Below are positions 52,729 through 61,186 of a stretch of DNA of 64,000 bases, piece after piece; within the stretch, counting starts at the first letter, position 1; every line of letters begins with the position of its first letter. The notes beneath the pieces were generated by a model that saw only the letters and a list, made by a program, of their open reading frames with translations, was not told the DNA's origin and searched no databases. This stretch comes from Deltaproteobacteria bacterium (GTDB lineage: Bacteria; Desulfobacterota; DSM-4660; Desulfatiglandales; Desulfatiglandaceae), in assembly GCA_021737785.1 (NCBI GenBank), contig JAIPDI010000029.1:1-64000 (forward strand). Direction: 5' to 3'. Both the position numbers and the translations under genes were made by a program.

Positions 52729-52898
52729 GGAATCCTCCCTTTTTGAATGTGTTCAGACGTGCGTGTTCGCGCGATGTCACCCACTGTTTATCCCGGCCAG
52801 ACAACACAGAGCTTGCCCATCCATCGGCCGTCCCTTCGACCATGGGACCACCCCAGTCACAATTCACTGTCTCGATACGTTATGCTTGCCCGGCACCC

Positions 52899-53219
52899 CT
52901 ATTTCACCAGCCTGTTCAGGGCCTCTGATAGGGTCGTCTCGGGCTGAAGCCCCACAAACCGTTGAATCTCCTTGCTGTTTTTAAAAATGACCAGAGTAGG
53001 AATGCTCATTATCCCCAGCCTGGCCGCAACGTCCCGGTTTTCATCCACATTCATGGAGGCCACCACTGCCTTGCCTTCAAAATTTTGGGCCAGGATCTCG
53101 AGAATCGGCTCCTGCGACCGACAGGGTGCACACCAGGGCGCATTGAAGTCCATAAGCGTAACCCCATCCTCGATGGTCTTTTGGAATCCATCGGCCGATC
53201 CGATCTGTTTAACTTCCAT
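52899..53219 (-). CDS. Thioredoxin
   Basis: 106 residues from ATG 53219, which has AAAGGAG 9 bases upstream; the longer ORF begins at 53240. The active site is WCAPC and the fold signature is LMDFNAPWCAPCRSQEPILE, VDENRDVAARLGIMSIPTLV. The usual WCGPC is WCAPC, as in many anaerobes. It reduces protein disulfides. A near-consensus sigma-54 promoter lies 80 bases upstream, which would put it under the PAS-type activators next door. Confidence 0.92.
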   Translation of the reverse strand: MEVKQIGSADGFQKTIEDGVTLMDFNAPWCAPCRSQEPILEILAQNFEGKAVVASMNVDENRDVAARLGIMSIPTLVIFKNSKEIQRFVGLQPETTLSEALNRLVK

Positions 53220-53296
53220 TTCAGTCATCTCCTTTGCCATTGAAGCGGATTTTCGTTTGTATGATTGTCCCGTAACAGAGGCCTGTACCTCATTTA

Positions 53297-53312
53297 ATCA
53301 ATAATCGTGCCA
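53297..53312 (-). promoter_or_regulatory. Possible sigma-54 promoter of thioredoxin gene
   Basis: Minus strand TGGCACGATTATTGAT: perfect -24 part and right spacing, but the -12 pair reads GA instead of GC. Weak match. Confidence 0.35.
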
Positions 53313-53435
53313 CCTTGTGATATCATGGCGCTCCTGGGTCCATGTCATGTGGGAATTCAAATAAGTCATTAATTATATTATACAAATCCAAATATTACAG
53401 GAGACCGGGACACGGCTATCCCTAAAAAATACCGG

Positions 53436-53465
53436 TTGACAAATTCTGAGAGCGTTACTTATACT
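53436..53465 (+). promoter_or_regulatory. Sigma-70-like promoter upstream of the PAS activator gene
   Basis: TTGACA and TATACT with an 18-base spacer. The long leader (about 235 bases) to ATG 53708 is notable. Confidence 0.5.
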
Positions 53466-53469
53466 GGTT

Positions 53470-53490
53470 GGTAACGTTTCGGTAACGTTA
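53470..53490. promoter_or_regulatory. Operator-like direct repeat GGTAACG
   Basis: GGTAACGTTTC and GGTAACGTTAT stand in tandem at an 11-base period right after the -10; each includes the palindrome AACGTT. Position fits a repressor site. Confidence 0.4.
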
Positions 53491-53707
53491 TGTGATCTCT
53501 TTCAGTGGTTAGTGATTGTCAGGTGATCATCTTTAATATGGCGCCTAAACAGAGAATGCCTCAACACCGCTACAGAGGCAGAGAACTTAGAAATAACAGA
53601 TTGGATAGGTGCCAGACTTTTCAGGAAAATCCTGTGTCTTTGCGGCTCGGTGAGAATACCTTCTCCATGTGTGTTGGGATCAGGAATACAAGCAACATAG
53701 AACTGCC

Positions 53708-55111
53708 ATGGCAGAAAAAACCATATTAGACCCCAATTTTGCGAGCCTGCTCCTGGAATGCATGGCGGACGGCGTATTTACCCTGGATGACCAGGGTCAT
53801 ATTACATCATGGAATCCGGCCATGGAGCGTATCAGCGGCTACACCGCGGAAGAGGCCGTCGGAAATACCTGCAGTATGCTTAATTTCAGCCTCTGCTTTT
53901 CCAAAAGCTGTCCATCGGGCATCAGCCAGTGCGGCATCTACAAAAATGGACCGATTCAGGCCCAGGAATGCTTTCTGCGGCACAAAAACGGGGATGACGT
54001 ACCTGTTGTAAAGAGCGCAAGACTTGTGACGGACGGTGATGGTTCCATAAAGGGCGTCGTTGAAACGGTCACCGATCTCACGGAACTTGAAAAGGCCAGA
54101 CGAAGGGCGGAAGCAGCCAACCTGCGTCTTGGGGAAATTCACAGGTTTGACAACATCATCGGAAAGAGCCATGGCATGCAGCAGGTATTCTCAGCTATTC
54201 GGGCCACGGCCTCGAGCGATGCAACCATTCTTGTGCAGGGGGAGAGCGGCACAGGCAAGGAACTGGTTGCGGGCGCCATTCATTACAACAGCAACCGGGC
54301 CGGCATGCCGTTTGTACCCGTAAGCTGCAGCGCCCTGTCGGAGTCGCTTTTGGAGAGCGAATTGTTCGGACATGCCAGAGGCGCATTTACAGGGGCGGTT
54401 CGGGACCGTGTCGGTCGTTTTGAGGAGGCGAGTGGGGGGACAATTTTCCTCGATGAAATCGGTGAGATAAGCCCATTTATTCAAGTGAAACTGCTTCGTG
54501 TGCTCCAGGAGAGGGAGATTGAGCGGGTCGGCGAATCCCAAAAGCGGACCATCGATATCCGGATCATTGCGGCCACCAACAAGGATCTCTACGGTCTCAT
54601 CAAGAGCGGCCATTTCCGGGAAGATCTCTATTACCGCCTGAAGGTATTTCCCATCCATATTCCGCCCCTTCGAAAGCGGAGAGAAGATATCCCGCTCCTG
54701 ACAAGCCATTTCATCAGGCGCCAGAATGAAAAAACCGGGAAGCGGATCAAGGGCGTTCTGCCGTCGGCCATGGGAATCCTCATGGATTACAACTGGCCCG
54801 GCAACGTGCGTGAGTTGGAAAATGCCATTGAGCATGCCTTTGTCCTCTGCGTCGGCGAGCAGATCGATATTTTTGACCTCCCGGTTGAAATCCGCCAGCT
54901 CCCCTACCAGCCCGGCGCCTCATCCAAAGCACCCCATCCTCCCCCTGACCGTTTTTCTTCAAATATAAGGCTTTCCCGCGACATGCTGATGGAGATCCTT
55001 CATGAATGCGGCTGGAACAAGGCCGAAGCGGGAAGACGGTTGGGCGTGAGCAGGACCGCCGTCTGGAAGTACATGAAAAAATGGGATATCCCGCTCAAGG
55101 GGCCGGAATGA
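53708..55111 (+). CDS. PAS-domain sigma-54-dependent transcriptional activator
   Basis: 467 residues from ATG 53708. PAS domain (about 15-130) with a cysteine-rich stretch (CSMLNFSLCFSKSCPSG, SQCGIYKNG, QECFLRH), then AAA+ with GESGTGKE, GAFTGA, GGTIFLDEIG, and a Fis-type HTH (CGWNKAEAGRRLGVSRTAVW). It has no receiver domain. The PAS cysteines suggest Fe-S, metal or redox sensing, as in the related activator at 48488-49957. It is divergent from the thioredoxin gene across a 490-base control region. Confidence 0.9.
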   Translation: MAEKTILDPNFASLLLECMADGVFTLDDQGHITSWNPAMERISGYTAEEAVGNTCSMLNFSLCFSKSCPSGISQCGIYKNGPIQAQECFLRHKNGDDVPVVKSARLVTDGDGSIKGVVETVTDLTELEKARRRAEAANLRLGEIHRFDNIIGKSHGMQQVFSAIRATASSDATILVQGESGTGKELVAGAIHYNSNRAGMPFVPVSCSALSESLLESELFGHARGAFTGAVRDRVGRFEEASGGTIFLDEIGEISPFIQVKLLRVLQEREIERVGESQKRTIDIRIIAATNKDLYGLIKSGHFREDLYYRLKVFPIHIPPLRKRREDIPLLTSHFIRRQNEKTGKRIKGVLPSAMGILMDYNWPGNVRELENAIEHAFVLCVGEQIDIFDLPVEIRQLPYQPGASSKAPHPPPDRFSSNIRLSRDMLMEILHECGWNKAEAGRRLGVSRTAVWKYMKKWDIPLKGPE

Positions 55112-55186
55112 CGGACCAGACCCATCTTTACCGGATGAAACGGTTCCAATCCGCCCTTTCGAGGTCAAGGGGATAAATGGCATCCT

Positions 55187-56152
55187 ATGCTGTATAAACG
55201 TCCAGTGGATCACCACTTCTCCCTCGCCCCGCTGGTCCCATGGCGGGCCCTTTCGAGACCCATCCTGTGGGAGCGGGTCTTCGGGAGATCGGCCCCCCTC
55301 GCCGTAGAACTCGGGTTTGGGTTAGGGGACTATCTCATCCGTACGGCCGCTGAAAGCCCGGATAAGGACTTTGTCGGGGTGGAAATAGACTGGTTTGTGA
55401 TTCGCCGCACCCTTCAGAAGCTCACCACCGCCGGGGTGAAAAACGTGGCCCTGGTTCAGGCGGGCGCCCCCATGGCCCTGGACCGCCTCTTCAGGCAGGA
55501 ATCCATCGAAAAGGCCTGGACCATGTTCCCCATCCCGTGGCCCAAGGTGCGGCATGGGAAAAAGCGCCTCTTTTCAAAATCCTTTATTTGCCTTCTCAAC
55601 AGTAGACTGGTCCCGGAAGGCGAGGCCTTTGTGATAACCGATGATCCGGCCCATGCCCGATGGATATGTAAAGAAGGAATGAAAACGGGTTTCCGGATCG
55701 GCAGCGAGATAATCCCTCCGCAATTCGGCACCATGTACGAAAAAAAGTGGCAAAAGAAGGGGCAGGATCATTTCTATAGGATTTCTTTTAACAAGGTGGC
55801 GCATATCCCTATTCCCGAAAAGGAGGAAGTTGAATTGCAGACCCGCGTTGTGTCATCCTTTTGCATGGAGGATCTGAAGCTGACGCCCATGAGGGGACAA
55901 GCCACTGTCGTCCCGAAGGAGACCCTCTATGACCCGGTCCGGGAGCGTGCAATGGTGAGGGTGATCGTCATAGAAACGCATCTTTCCCAGGATATCTGGA
56001 TCGAGATCGTCCGGAAGGCCACGGGCTGGCATATCCGGCCCGCCAAGGGATGCGGCATGATCCCCACTCCCGGCATCCAGGAGGCCCTGGATCTCCTTCG
56101 TGGACAAATCCTCGGAAAAGTAGAGGATCGCCTGTCGGAACATCCGGACTGA
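55187..56152 (+). CDS. TrmB-like tRNA (guanine-N7) methyltransferase with C-terminal extension
   Basis: 321 residues, against about 220 for typical TrmB. The SAM-binding motif is AVELGFGLGDYLIR and FVGVEID; the substrate motif reads FPIPWPKVRHGKKRLFSKSF. TrmB normally has FPDPWxKxRH, so the conserved Asp is Ile here. The C-terminal 110 residues (from about 210, VELQTRVVSSFCME) are not part of known TrmB. It might still methylate tRNA, or have a changed substrate. It lies 75 bases after the PAS activator gene. Confidence 0.75.
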   Translation: MLYKRPVDHHFSLAPLVPWRALSRPILWERVFGRSAPLAVELGFGLGDYLIRTAAESPDKDFVGVEIDWFVIRRTLQKLTTAGVKNVALVQAGAPMALDRLFRQESIEKAWTMFPIPWPKVRHGKKRLFSKSFICLLNSRLVPEGEAFVITDDPAHARWICKEGMKTGFRIGSEIIPPQFGTMYEKKWQKKGQDHFYRISFNKVAHIPIPEKEEVELQTRVVSSFCMEDLKLTPMRGQATVVPKETLYDPVRERAMVRVIVIETHLSQDIWIEIVRKATGWHIRPAKGCGMIPTPGIQEALDLLRGQILGKVEDRLSEHPD

Positions 56153-56270
56153 TCTCCGGTGAGCAGGGGCTTTCTCCCGGAGGGAAGCGGCCGGGGTGAA
56201 TAATGACTCGCAAATTGGATCCACGTATCTTATAATCGATTCAACCGCACATAATAAGGAGTGATGGTCA

Positions 56271-56552
56271 ATGCCGAATGGAAAAAAGGAAATGCAGGTA
56301 AAATTCCCGGATCACCTGCAGCCGGGCGCCTATGCCAATAATATGGTGGTCTCCCACACCAAAGAGGAATTTGTCATGGACTTTCTGATGGTAGCGCCGC
56401 CCGCAGGCAGCGTCACCTCACGGGTGATTGTGAGTCCGGGTCATATGAAACGAATCCTCGGTGCCCTTCAGGAAAATGTTTCAAAATATGAGAAGATGTT
56501 TGGTGAAATCCAGCTTGCAGAGGCGCCCAAGGCGGCCATCGGGTTTCATTAG
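56271..56552 (+). CDS. DUF3467 protein
   Basis: 93 residues. The DUF3467 pattern is YANNMVVSHTKEEFVMDF, SRVIVSPGHMKRILGALQEN and YEKMFGEI. This small family occurs in many bacteria and archaea; the function is unknown. A ribosome site (AAGGAG) is 10 bases upstream. No clear operon with the TrmB-like gene 118 bases upstream. Confidence 0.85.
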   Translation: MPNGKKEMQVKFPDHLQPGAYANNMVVSHTKEEFVMDFLMVAPPAGSVTSRVIVSPGHMKRILGALQENVSKYEKMFGEIQLAEAPKAAIGFH

Positions 56553-56644
56553 GCGACATCCACAACCCCGGACCAAGCAGCGCATCGCTTAAGTTGTTCC
56601 TGCGCAGGGCATTGGAACGAGGGATTGAATGTTCCGGCATTCAA

Positions 56645-56705
56645 CGGCTTGAACATCTTAGAAACAACCCAGTAAACCCAATAACTCAATAAACCCAATA
56701 ACTCA
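56645..56705. repeat. CCCAATAACTCAATAAA simple repeat
   Basis: AACCCAGTAAACCCAATAACTC-like units repeat in tandem up to the ATG of the MFS gene, which sits in an AACTCAATGAACTC unit. Confidence 0.75.
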
Positions 56706-57959
56706 ATGAACTCAACACCCCCTTTGGCCCCTTCACGAACCACCTTGCTGCGTGTCTTCATTCCCTTTGCCATCGGCTATTTCTTCTCGTATCTCTACCG
56801 CGTGGTGAATGCGGTCATCGCCCCCAACCTGGTGGCGGATCTCGGCCTGAATCCCGGTGATCTGGGGCTTCTCACTTCCACCTATTTCCTGACGTTTGCC
56901 GCCTTTCAACTCCCCCTCGGGGTGCTCCTGGATCGGTTCGGTTCGCGAAAAACCGAGGCTTCCCTCCTCCTCTTTGCCGCGGTGGGCGCCTTCATCTTTG
57001 CGACGGCCGACAGCGTGCCGGGCCTCATTATCGGTCGCGCCCTCATCGGTTTTGGGGTCTCCTCATGCCTGATGGGCGCCTTTACTGCATTTGTGATCTG
57101 GTTTCCCAAAGAACGATTGCCTCTTGTCAACGGGATTCAGGTGGCGGTGGGGGGGCTGGGCGCACTCACCGGCACGATGCCCGTGGAGGCGGCGTTACAG
57201 ATCACCGACTGGAGAATGGTATTCACCCTCCTGGCCGTACTCACCCTCGGGGTAGCGGTGGCCATCTTTTTCATTGTCCCTGAGCGCAGGGCCGAGGGGA
57301 GCGGCGCCACCCTCAAGGAACAGGTGCGCGGCATCGGCACCGTATATAAAAGCCCTGTTTTCTGGCGCATCGCCCCCTGGTCCGTAACGTCCCAGGCCAC
57401 GTTTATGGCAATTCAGACGCTGTGGGCAGGTCCCTGGCTGCGGGATGTGGCAGGTTATGGCCGGATGGCCATGGCCCGGGGACTGCTGCTGATTGCCGCG
57501 TCAATGGTGGTGGGATTTGTCCTGATCGGGGCCCTGGCCGCCCGCCTCAGCAGGTCAGGGATCAAGCCGCTTTATGTCTCGGTGTCCGGAATGGGGGTCT
57601 TCATGGTAATCCAGGGGCTCATCATCCTCCATATCCTGTCTCTCGCCCTGCCGCTCTGGATCCTGTTCGGTTTTTTCGGGGCAGCCGGGGTCCTCAATTA
57701 CGCCATCTTGTGTCAGAGCTTTCCCGGAAATCTGGCAGGCCGGGTCAACACGGGCCTCAATGTCATGGTATTTGTGGTGGCCTTTGGGGGTCAGTGGGGC
57801 ATCGGCGAAATAATCAACCTGTGGCCGGTTTTGCAGGACGGGAGGTACGCGCCGGCTGGTTATCAGGCAGGCTTCGGTCTCATGCTGGGCATGCAGGTCC
57901 TGTCGGTCATCTGGTTTATCCTGGCGGGAAAAAGGATGCGACAACACACACTGTTGTGA
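56706..57959 (+). CDS. MFS transporter
   Basis: 417 residues with about 12 hydrophobic helices. The MFS loop 2-3 motif is present as LGVLLDRFGSRKTEAS, with LIIGRALIGFGVSSCLMG and GALTGTMP in the N half. The second half has IQTLWAGPWLRDV and GVLNYAILCQSFPGN, LMLGMQVLSVIW. The pattern fits nitrate/oligosaccharide-like general MFS permeases, but the substrate cannot be told. The start codon lies in repeat DNA. A perfect hairpin follows. Confidence 0.88.
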   Translation: MNSTPPLAPSRTTLLRVFIPFAIGYFFSYLYRVVNAVIAPNLVADLGLNPGDLGLLTSTYFLTFAAFQLPLGVLLDRFGSRKTEASLLLFAAVGAFIFATADSVPGLIIGRALIGFGVSSCLMGAFTAFVIWFPKERLPLVNGIQVAVGGLGALTGTMPVEAALQITDWRMVFTLLAVLTLGVAVAIFFIVPERRAEGSGATLKEQVRGIGTVYKSPVFWRIAPWSVTSQATFMAIQTLWAGPWLRDVAGYGRMAMARGLLLIAASMVVGFVLIGALAARLSRSGIKPLYVSVSGMGVFMVIQGLIILHILSLALPLWILFGFFGAAGVLNYAILCQSFPGNLAGRVNTGLNVMVFVVAFGGQWGIGEIINLWPVLQDGRYAPAGYQAGFGLMLGMQVLSVIWFILAGKRMRQHTLL

Positions 57960-57963
57960 AAGA

Positions 57964-57988
57964 GGGCATTGGCATCATGCCAAGGCCC
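57964..57988. terminator. Hairpin between convergent genes
   Basis: GGGC, TTGGCAT, ATGCCAA and GCCC form an 11-pair stem with one mismatch and a tiny loop, 5 bases after the MFS stop. No T-run, so possibly a termination or mRNA-stability element. Confidence 0.5.
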
Positions 57989-58051
57989 TGCGAAGCCCCG
58001 ATCGACGTAAAACTCCGGACTTTTGAACCCCTGCCTGGACCTTCAACAATG

Positions 58052-59032
58052 CTATCGCCTTAAAAAAAACGACTGGAGCCGCATCAAGAGCATCAGGTCC
58101 CCTTCCACCTGGTATTTGCCGCTCATGAAGGCCTCCTGGCCGTCCATCTGACCCGTTGATATGGCCAGCCATACATCGGACGGACTCTTGACTACCACTC
58201 CGGGGCTCTGGGCGGGACCATCTGCATAGGTGCATGTCCCATCTTCAATCCTTAAGTGGGCCACAAAGGTTTCAGGGCCGCTCATTTCGAACTGGTAAAC
58301 AGCCGACACCCCTTCAGCCGCGTCCGGACGAAAGCCTTTAGGCATCATCTCAAGAAGTTCCCTGCATGTCCGGGGCATCCATCGAGAGGATGAATCAGGT
58401 GCCTTTTCCGCCGTTTTTGGTCTCTCTTTTGTATGGGTCTTCCGCTGGTAATAGGAAGGATACCAGCGGGACACAAAAATTCCCGCCCCTACCAACAGGG
58501 CCGCGGGGACGGCCCCCTCAAAGATTACGTGGGCCAGCCATCCATCCATTCCCGGGAGATGGGGAATAAGGGCTGACAAAAAGGCGAGGAGAAAAAGCCC
58601 GGCCCACAAGGCGCTCACGTGCCGGTTGATGACCTTAAACAGATCTGTTTGCCACACGGCATCGGGCACGGTCTTTCTGGCAAAATAGAGGGTGAAGCCC
58701 TCGCGCTTTAGAAGAAGGGGGACAATCGCCATCAGAAAAAATACGGCGTACAATAGAGGGATGGAAAATCTGGTGGCCAACCGGCCCGCTCCTCCGGGCC
58801 ATATCCATATACACAGGCCTGACAGGAGAACAAAGCCGAGCATGGCCTTATGAATGGGCGACGCCTCTCTTGCCCGGGCCAGGATCGCCAGTGCGGCCGC
58901 CATGCCCAGGCCCGCCACAAGACTCACCACCCGCAGGGGTGCTGTTCCCGGATCATATAACTGGACAAACACCATGAAGGCGATAAGGCCCCCAACCACG
59001 ATGGATTTCAAGACTGCGTTCATAATTCGCAT
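58052..59032 (-). CDS. Membrane protein with C-terminal SCP2 sterol-carrier domain
   Basis: 326 residues. About six transmembrane helices are seen in the first 190 residues (VVGGLIAFMVFVQL, VSLVAGLGMAAALAIL, MLGFVLLSGLCIWIW, LLYAVFFLMAIVPLLL, LWAGLFLLAFLSALI, AALLVGAGIFV). After a basic linker, residues 215-326 fit SCP2 (MMPKGFRPDAAEGVSAVYQF, AHLRIEDGTCTYADG, VVVKSPSDVWLAISTGQ, GKYQVEGDLMLLMRL). SCP2 domains bind lipids or acyl-CoA. Its role at the membrane is unknown. Confidence 0.82.
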   Translation of the reverse strand: MRIMNAVLKSIVVGGLIAFMVFVQLYDPGTAPLRVVSLVAGLGMAAALAILARAREASPIHKAMLGFVLLSGLCIWIWPGGAGRLATRFSIPLLYAVFFLMAIVPLLLKREGFTLYFARKTVPDAVWQTDLFKVINRHVSALWAGLFLLAFLSALIPHLPGMDGWLAHVIFEGAVPAALLVGAGIFVSRWYPSYYQRKTHTKERPKTAEKAPDSSSRWMPRTCRELLEMMPKGFRPDAAEGVSAVYQFEMSGPETFVAHLRIEDGTCTYADGPAQSPGVVVKSPSDVWLAISTGQMDGQEAFMSGKYQVEGDLMLLMRLQSFFLRR

Positions 59033-59053
59033 CCTTTATCTTTCTCGTTTCAC

Positions 59054-59222
59054 GCATCAAGCGTGATGGTCTCGTAAAAAGTCATGAAATGTCATTTTTT
59101 CGTCATTCCGGCGAAAGCCGGAATCCAGTCCCGCAACAGCGGGATTCAATCAGTTACAAAACCTCTGGACCCCGTTTTTCAACGGGGTGACGACTTTTTT
59201 TTACGAATGCATCAAGCGTGAT
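59054..59222. mobile_element. MITE-like element with flanking 14-base direct repeats
   Basis: TCGTAAAAAGTC (59072) and GACTTTTTTTTACGA (59192) are imperfect terminal inverted repeats around a 135-base element. GCATCAAGCGTGAT occurs at both flanks (59054 and 59209). The interior holds GTCATTCCGGCGAAAGCCGG and TCCCGCAACAGCGGGA hairpins. No transposase is encoded, so it would need to be mobilised in trans. Confidence 0.6.
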
Positions 59223-59288
59223 CATTCCAGGAAAACAAGATGGGTTGAGCTGTCTTTATGCCCAGGACGAGCAATGCGCCCCAATTCC

Positions 59289-60302
59289 TCAATTCCCCAA
59301 TCCCTTCGACGTGTCATCCATAAAATGATCGGACAGATCGTGGGCCGCATCCCTGATAAAACCGGTCCGGCATGGACCTGTGATGAAGATGGCCAACACG
59401 AATGTGGGTCCATCGGGGAGTACCACGATCCCGGCGTCATGAAAGGTGTCGGACGTGGTGCCGGTCTTGGAATAGACCTTGGCGCCCGCAGGGGCGCCAC
59501 CGGCGATCCGCATCCTCTGATAGCGCTGCTTCTGCACATCCCTTTCCATGAGTCTGCGCATGGCATCGCAGCTTTTCTTGTCGACCAGGGCGTCCTGGGC
59601 CACGAGCTGCAGGAACCTGGCCGCGGCCACGGCAGTCATGGAATTGCGGTTGACCCATGGGCCCGAAGGCGCTCCATTCCGCAAGAACTGCCTTTCCCCT
59701 GGCGGGATCGGGCTCCCCCATGTCTTCTGGCAGGCATTGATGTCCTCAATCCCCAGGGACCGAAGCCACCGGTTACAGGCGTTTCGCCTGTGGGCAAATT
59801 CCCGGTACGCCTCGGGAGATCTCAGGTCGTCTCCCGATGTGCCGCTCCAGAGGTCCACAATCCAGGCAGTGGCCGTATTGCTGGAAGGGTGAATCATCTG
59901 ATAAAGCTTCTGGTAGACCTCCGGGGTGATCGTGAGCTTCCCGGTGCCGGCCAGACGGTAGACATAGCCCATGTACACCATCTTGATGACGCTCGAGGGA
60001 TATACCGGTTGATGACCATTGATATGGGCGAGTTCCGGCCGGTTCGGATCGGCCAGATCGATGAGGGCCACGTGGACGTCTTCCGGCTTGAGGCAGGGGT
60101 GTTTCCGGAGGTTTCGAACGACCACGCGGTGCAGGACCTGCTGCAACGCTTCTGAGGGGACCGGCCGAGGGGGCAAAACAGGGGCACCGGCCATGATGCC
60201 GGGGGGTGCCGCCCATGCCGCCCCGAAAAGGAGGCAACACATCATGAAAAACCCCCTATGCCAAATGCTCCTGGGGCAACGGGAGACAGGCTTATTGTGC
60301 AT
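59289..60302 (-). CDS. Class A beta-lactamase-like serine hydrolase, exported
   Basis: 337 residues. A signal peptide (FFMMCCLLFGAAWAAPPG) precedes the catalytic domain. The SxxK motif is PSSVIKMVY, an SDN-like motif is SSNTAT, and KTG is SKTGTTSD. It belongs to the class A beta-lactamase / D-alanyl-D-alanine peptidase superfamily and probably acts in the periplasm on peptidoglycan or beta-lactams. A true beta-lactamase Glu166 motif was not identified, so resistance is uncertain. Confidence 0.85.
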   Translation of the reverse strand: MHNKPVSRCPRSIWHRGFFMMCCLLFGAAWAAPPGIMAGAPVLPPRPVPSEALQQVLHRVVVRNLRKHPCLKPEDVHVALIDLADPNRPELAHINGHQPVYPSSVIKMVYMGYVYRLAGTGKLTITPEVYQKLYQMIHPSSNTATAWIVDLWSGTSGDDLRSPEAYREFAHRRNACNRWLRSLGIEDINACQKTWGSPIPPGERQFLRNGAPSGPWVNRNSMTAVAAARFLQLVAQDALVDKKSCDAMRRLMERDVQKQRYQRMRIAGGAPAGAKVYSKTGTTSDTFHDAGIVVLPDGPTFVLAIFITGPCRTGFIRDAAHDLSDHFMDDTSKGLGN

Positions 60303-60418
60303 GCGGGTTCCTTTCCCTCCTTTCCAGTTTCAGACCCTTCAACATCATGCACGGCTTTTTACCACTATTCCAGGCGGCATATCAAGGATTGTATCCCCGG
60401 ACGCCCCTGAAAATGACC

Positions 60419-61186
60419 CTATGGGCGCAACCCGCGGATAAATCCGCCCACGGACGCGACCCCCTTCTCCTCCACCTCGCGGATGGTCCGGCTTCCTATG
60501 ACCGCGATATCCGCCTTCCCCTTCAGAAAATCCACATCCCGTCGATCCTTGATCCCGAATCCCACGGCAAGAGGGAGCCCGCAGGCCTTGCGGCATCGGC
60601 CGAGATAGAGGGACACGTCACGGGAAAAGGCCGTGTCCGCTCCGGTGACCCCCTTCCGCGCCACGCAATAGATAAAGCCTCGGGCAAGGCCGCTGATCAG
60701 GTTCATCCGAGTCTCCGATGTGGTGGGCGAGAACATCAGAATGGAAGACAGGTTGTGCCGCTGCATCGCCTTCAGGTAATCACGGCCCTCCTCAACCGGC
60801 AGGTCCGGGATGATGGCCCCCTGCAGGCCCCTTTCGGCCATGGAAGCCACAAACGCATCAACACCGTAGCAAAAGGGGATGTTATAATAGGTCATCAGCA
60901 GGAAGGGGATATCAAACGATCGAACGGCCTGTTCGGCAATATCGAGGCAACCCTCCACGCCGACTCCCTGTTTGAGGGCCGCCTGATTGGCGCGGACAAT
61001 CACAGGACCGTCCGCCATCGGTTCTGAAAAGGGGATCTGCAGTTCCATCAGATCCACACCGGCCGCCACCATGGTCTCGATGATCCTGAAGGAATCCTCA
61101 ATGGAAGGGTATCCCAGCACCGTATGGGTCATCAGGAGGATATCCTTTTTCTCCAGCTTTTTTCGAATATAAGATTCAAGTGCCAT
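60419..61186 (-). CDS. trpA: Tryptophan synthase alpha chain
   Basis: 255 residues from ATG 61186 (AAGGATG 6 bases upstream). It has the alpha-chain pattern: GYPSIEDSFRIIETMVAAGV, DLMELQIPFSEPMADGPVI (catalytic Glu), LMTYYNIPFCYG, PDLPVEEG, FGIKDRRDV and VIGSRTIRE. It cleaves indole-3-glycerol phosphate to indole. It is the last gene in the window's trp operon; its start overlaps trpB by 11 bases. Confidence 0.95.
   Translation of the reverse strand: MALESYIRKKLEKKDILLMTHTVLGYPSIEDSFRIIETMVAAGVDLMELQIPFSEPMADGPVIVRANQAALKQGVGVEGCLDIAEQAVRSFDIPFLLMTYYNIPFCYGVDAFVASMAERGLQGAIIPDLPVEEGRDYLKAMQRHNLSSILMFSPTTSETRMNLISGLARGFIYCVARKGVTGADTAFSRDVSLYLGRCRKACGLPLAVGFGIKDRRDVDFLKGKADIAVIGSRTIREVEEKGVASVGGFIRGLRP

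Noticed and set aside
59187-60155. 322-residue plus-strand ORF
   Set aside because: Opposite the beta-lactamase-like gene with SxxK and KTG motifs; no independent support.
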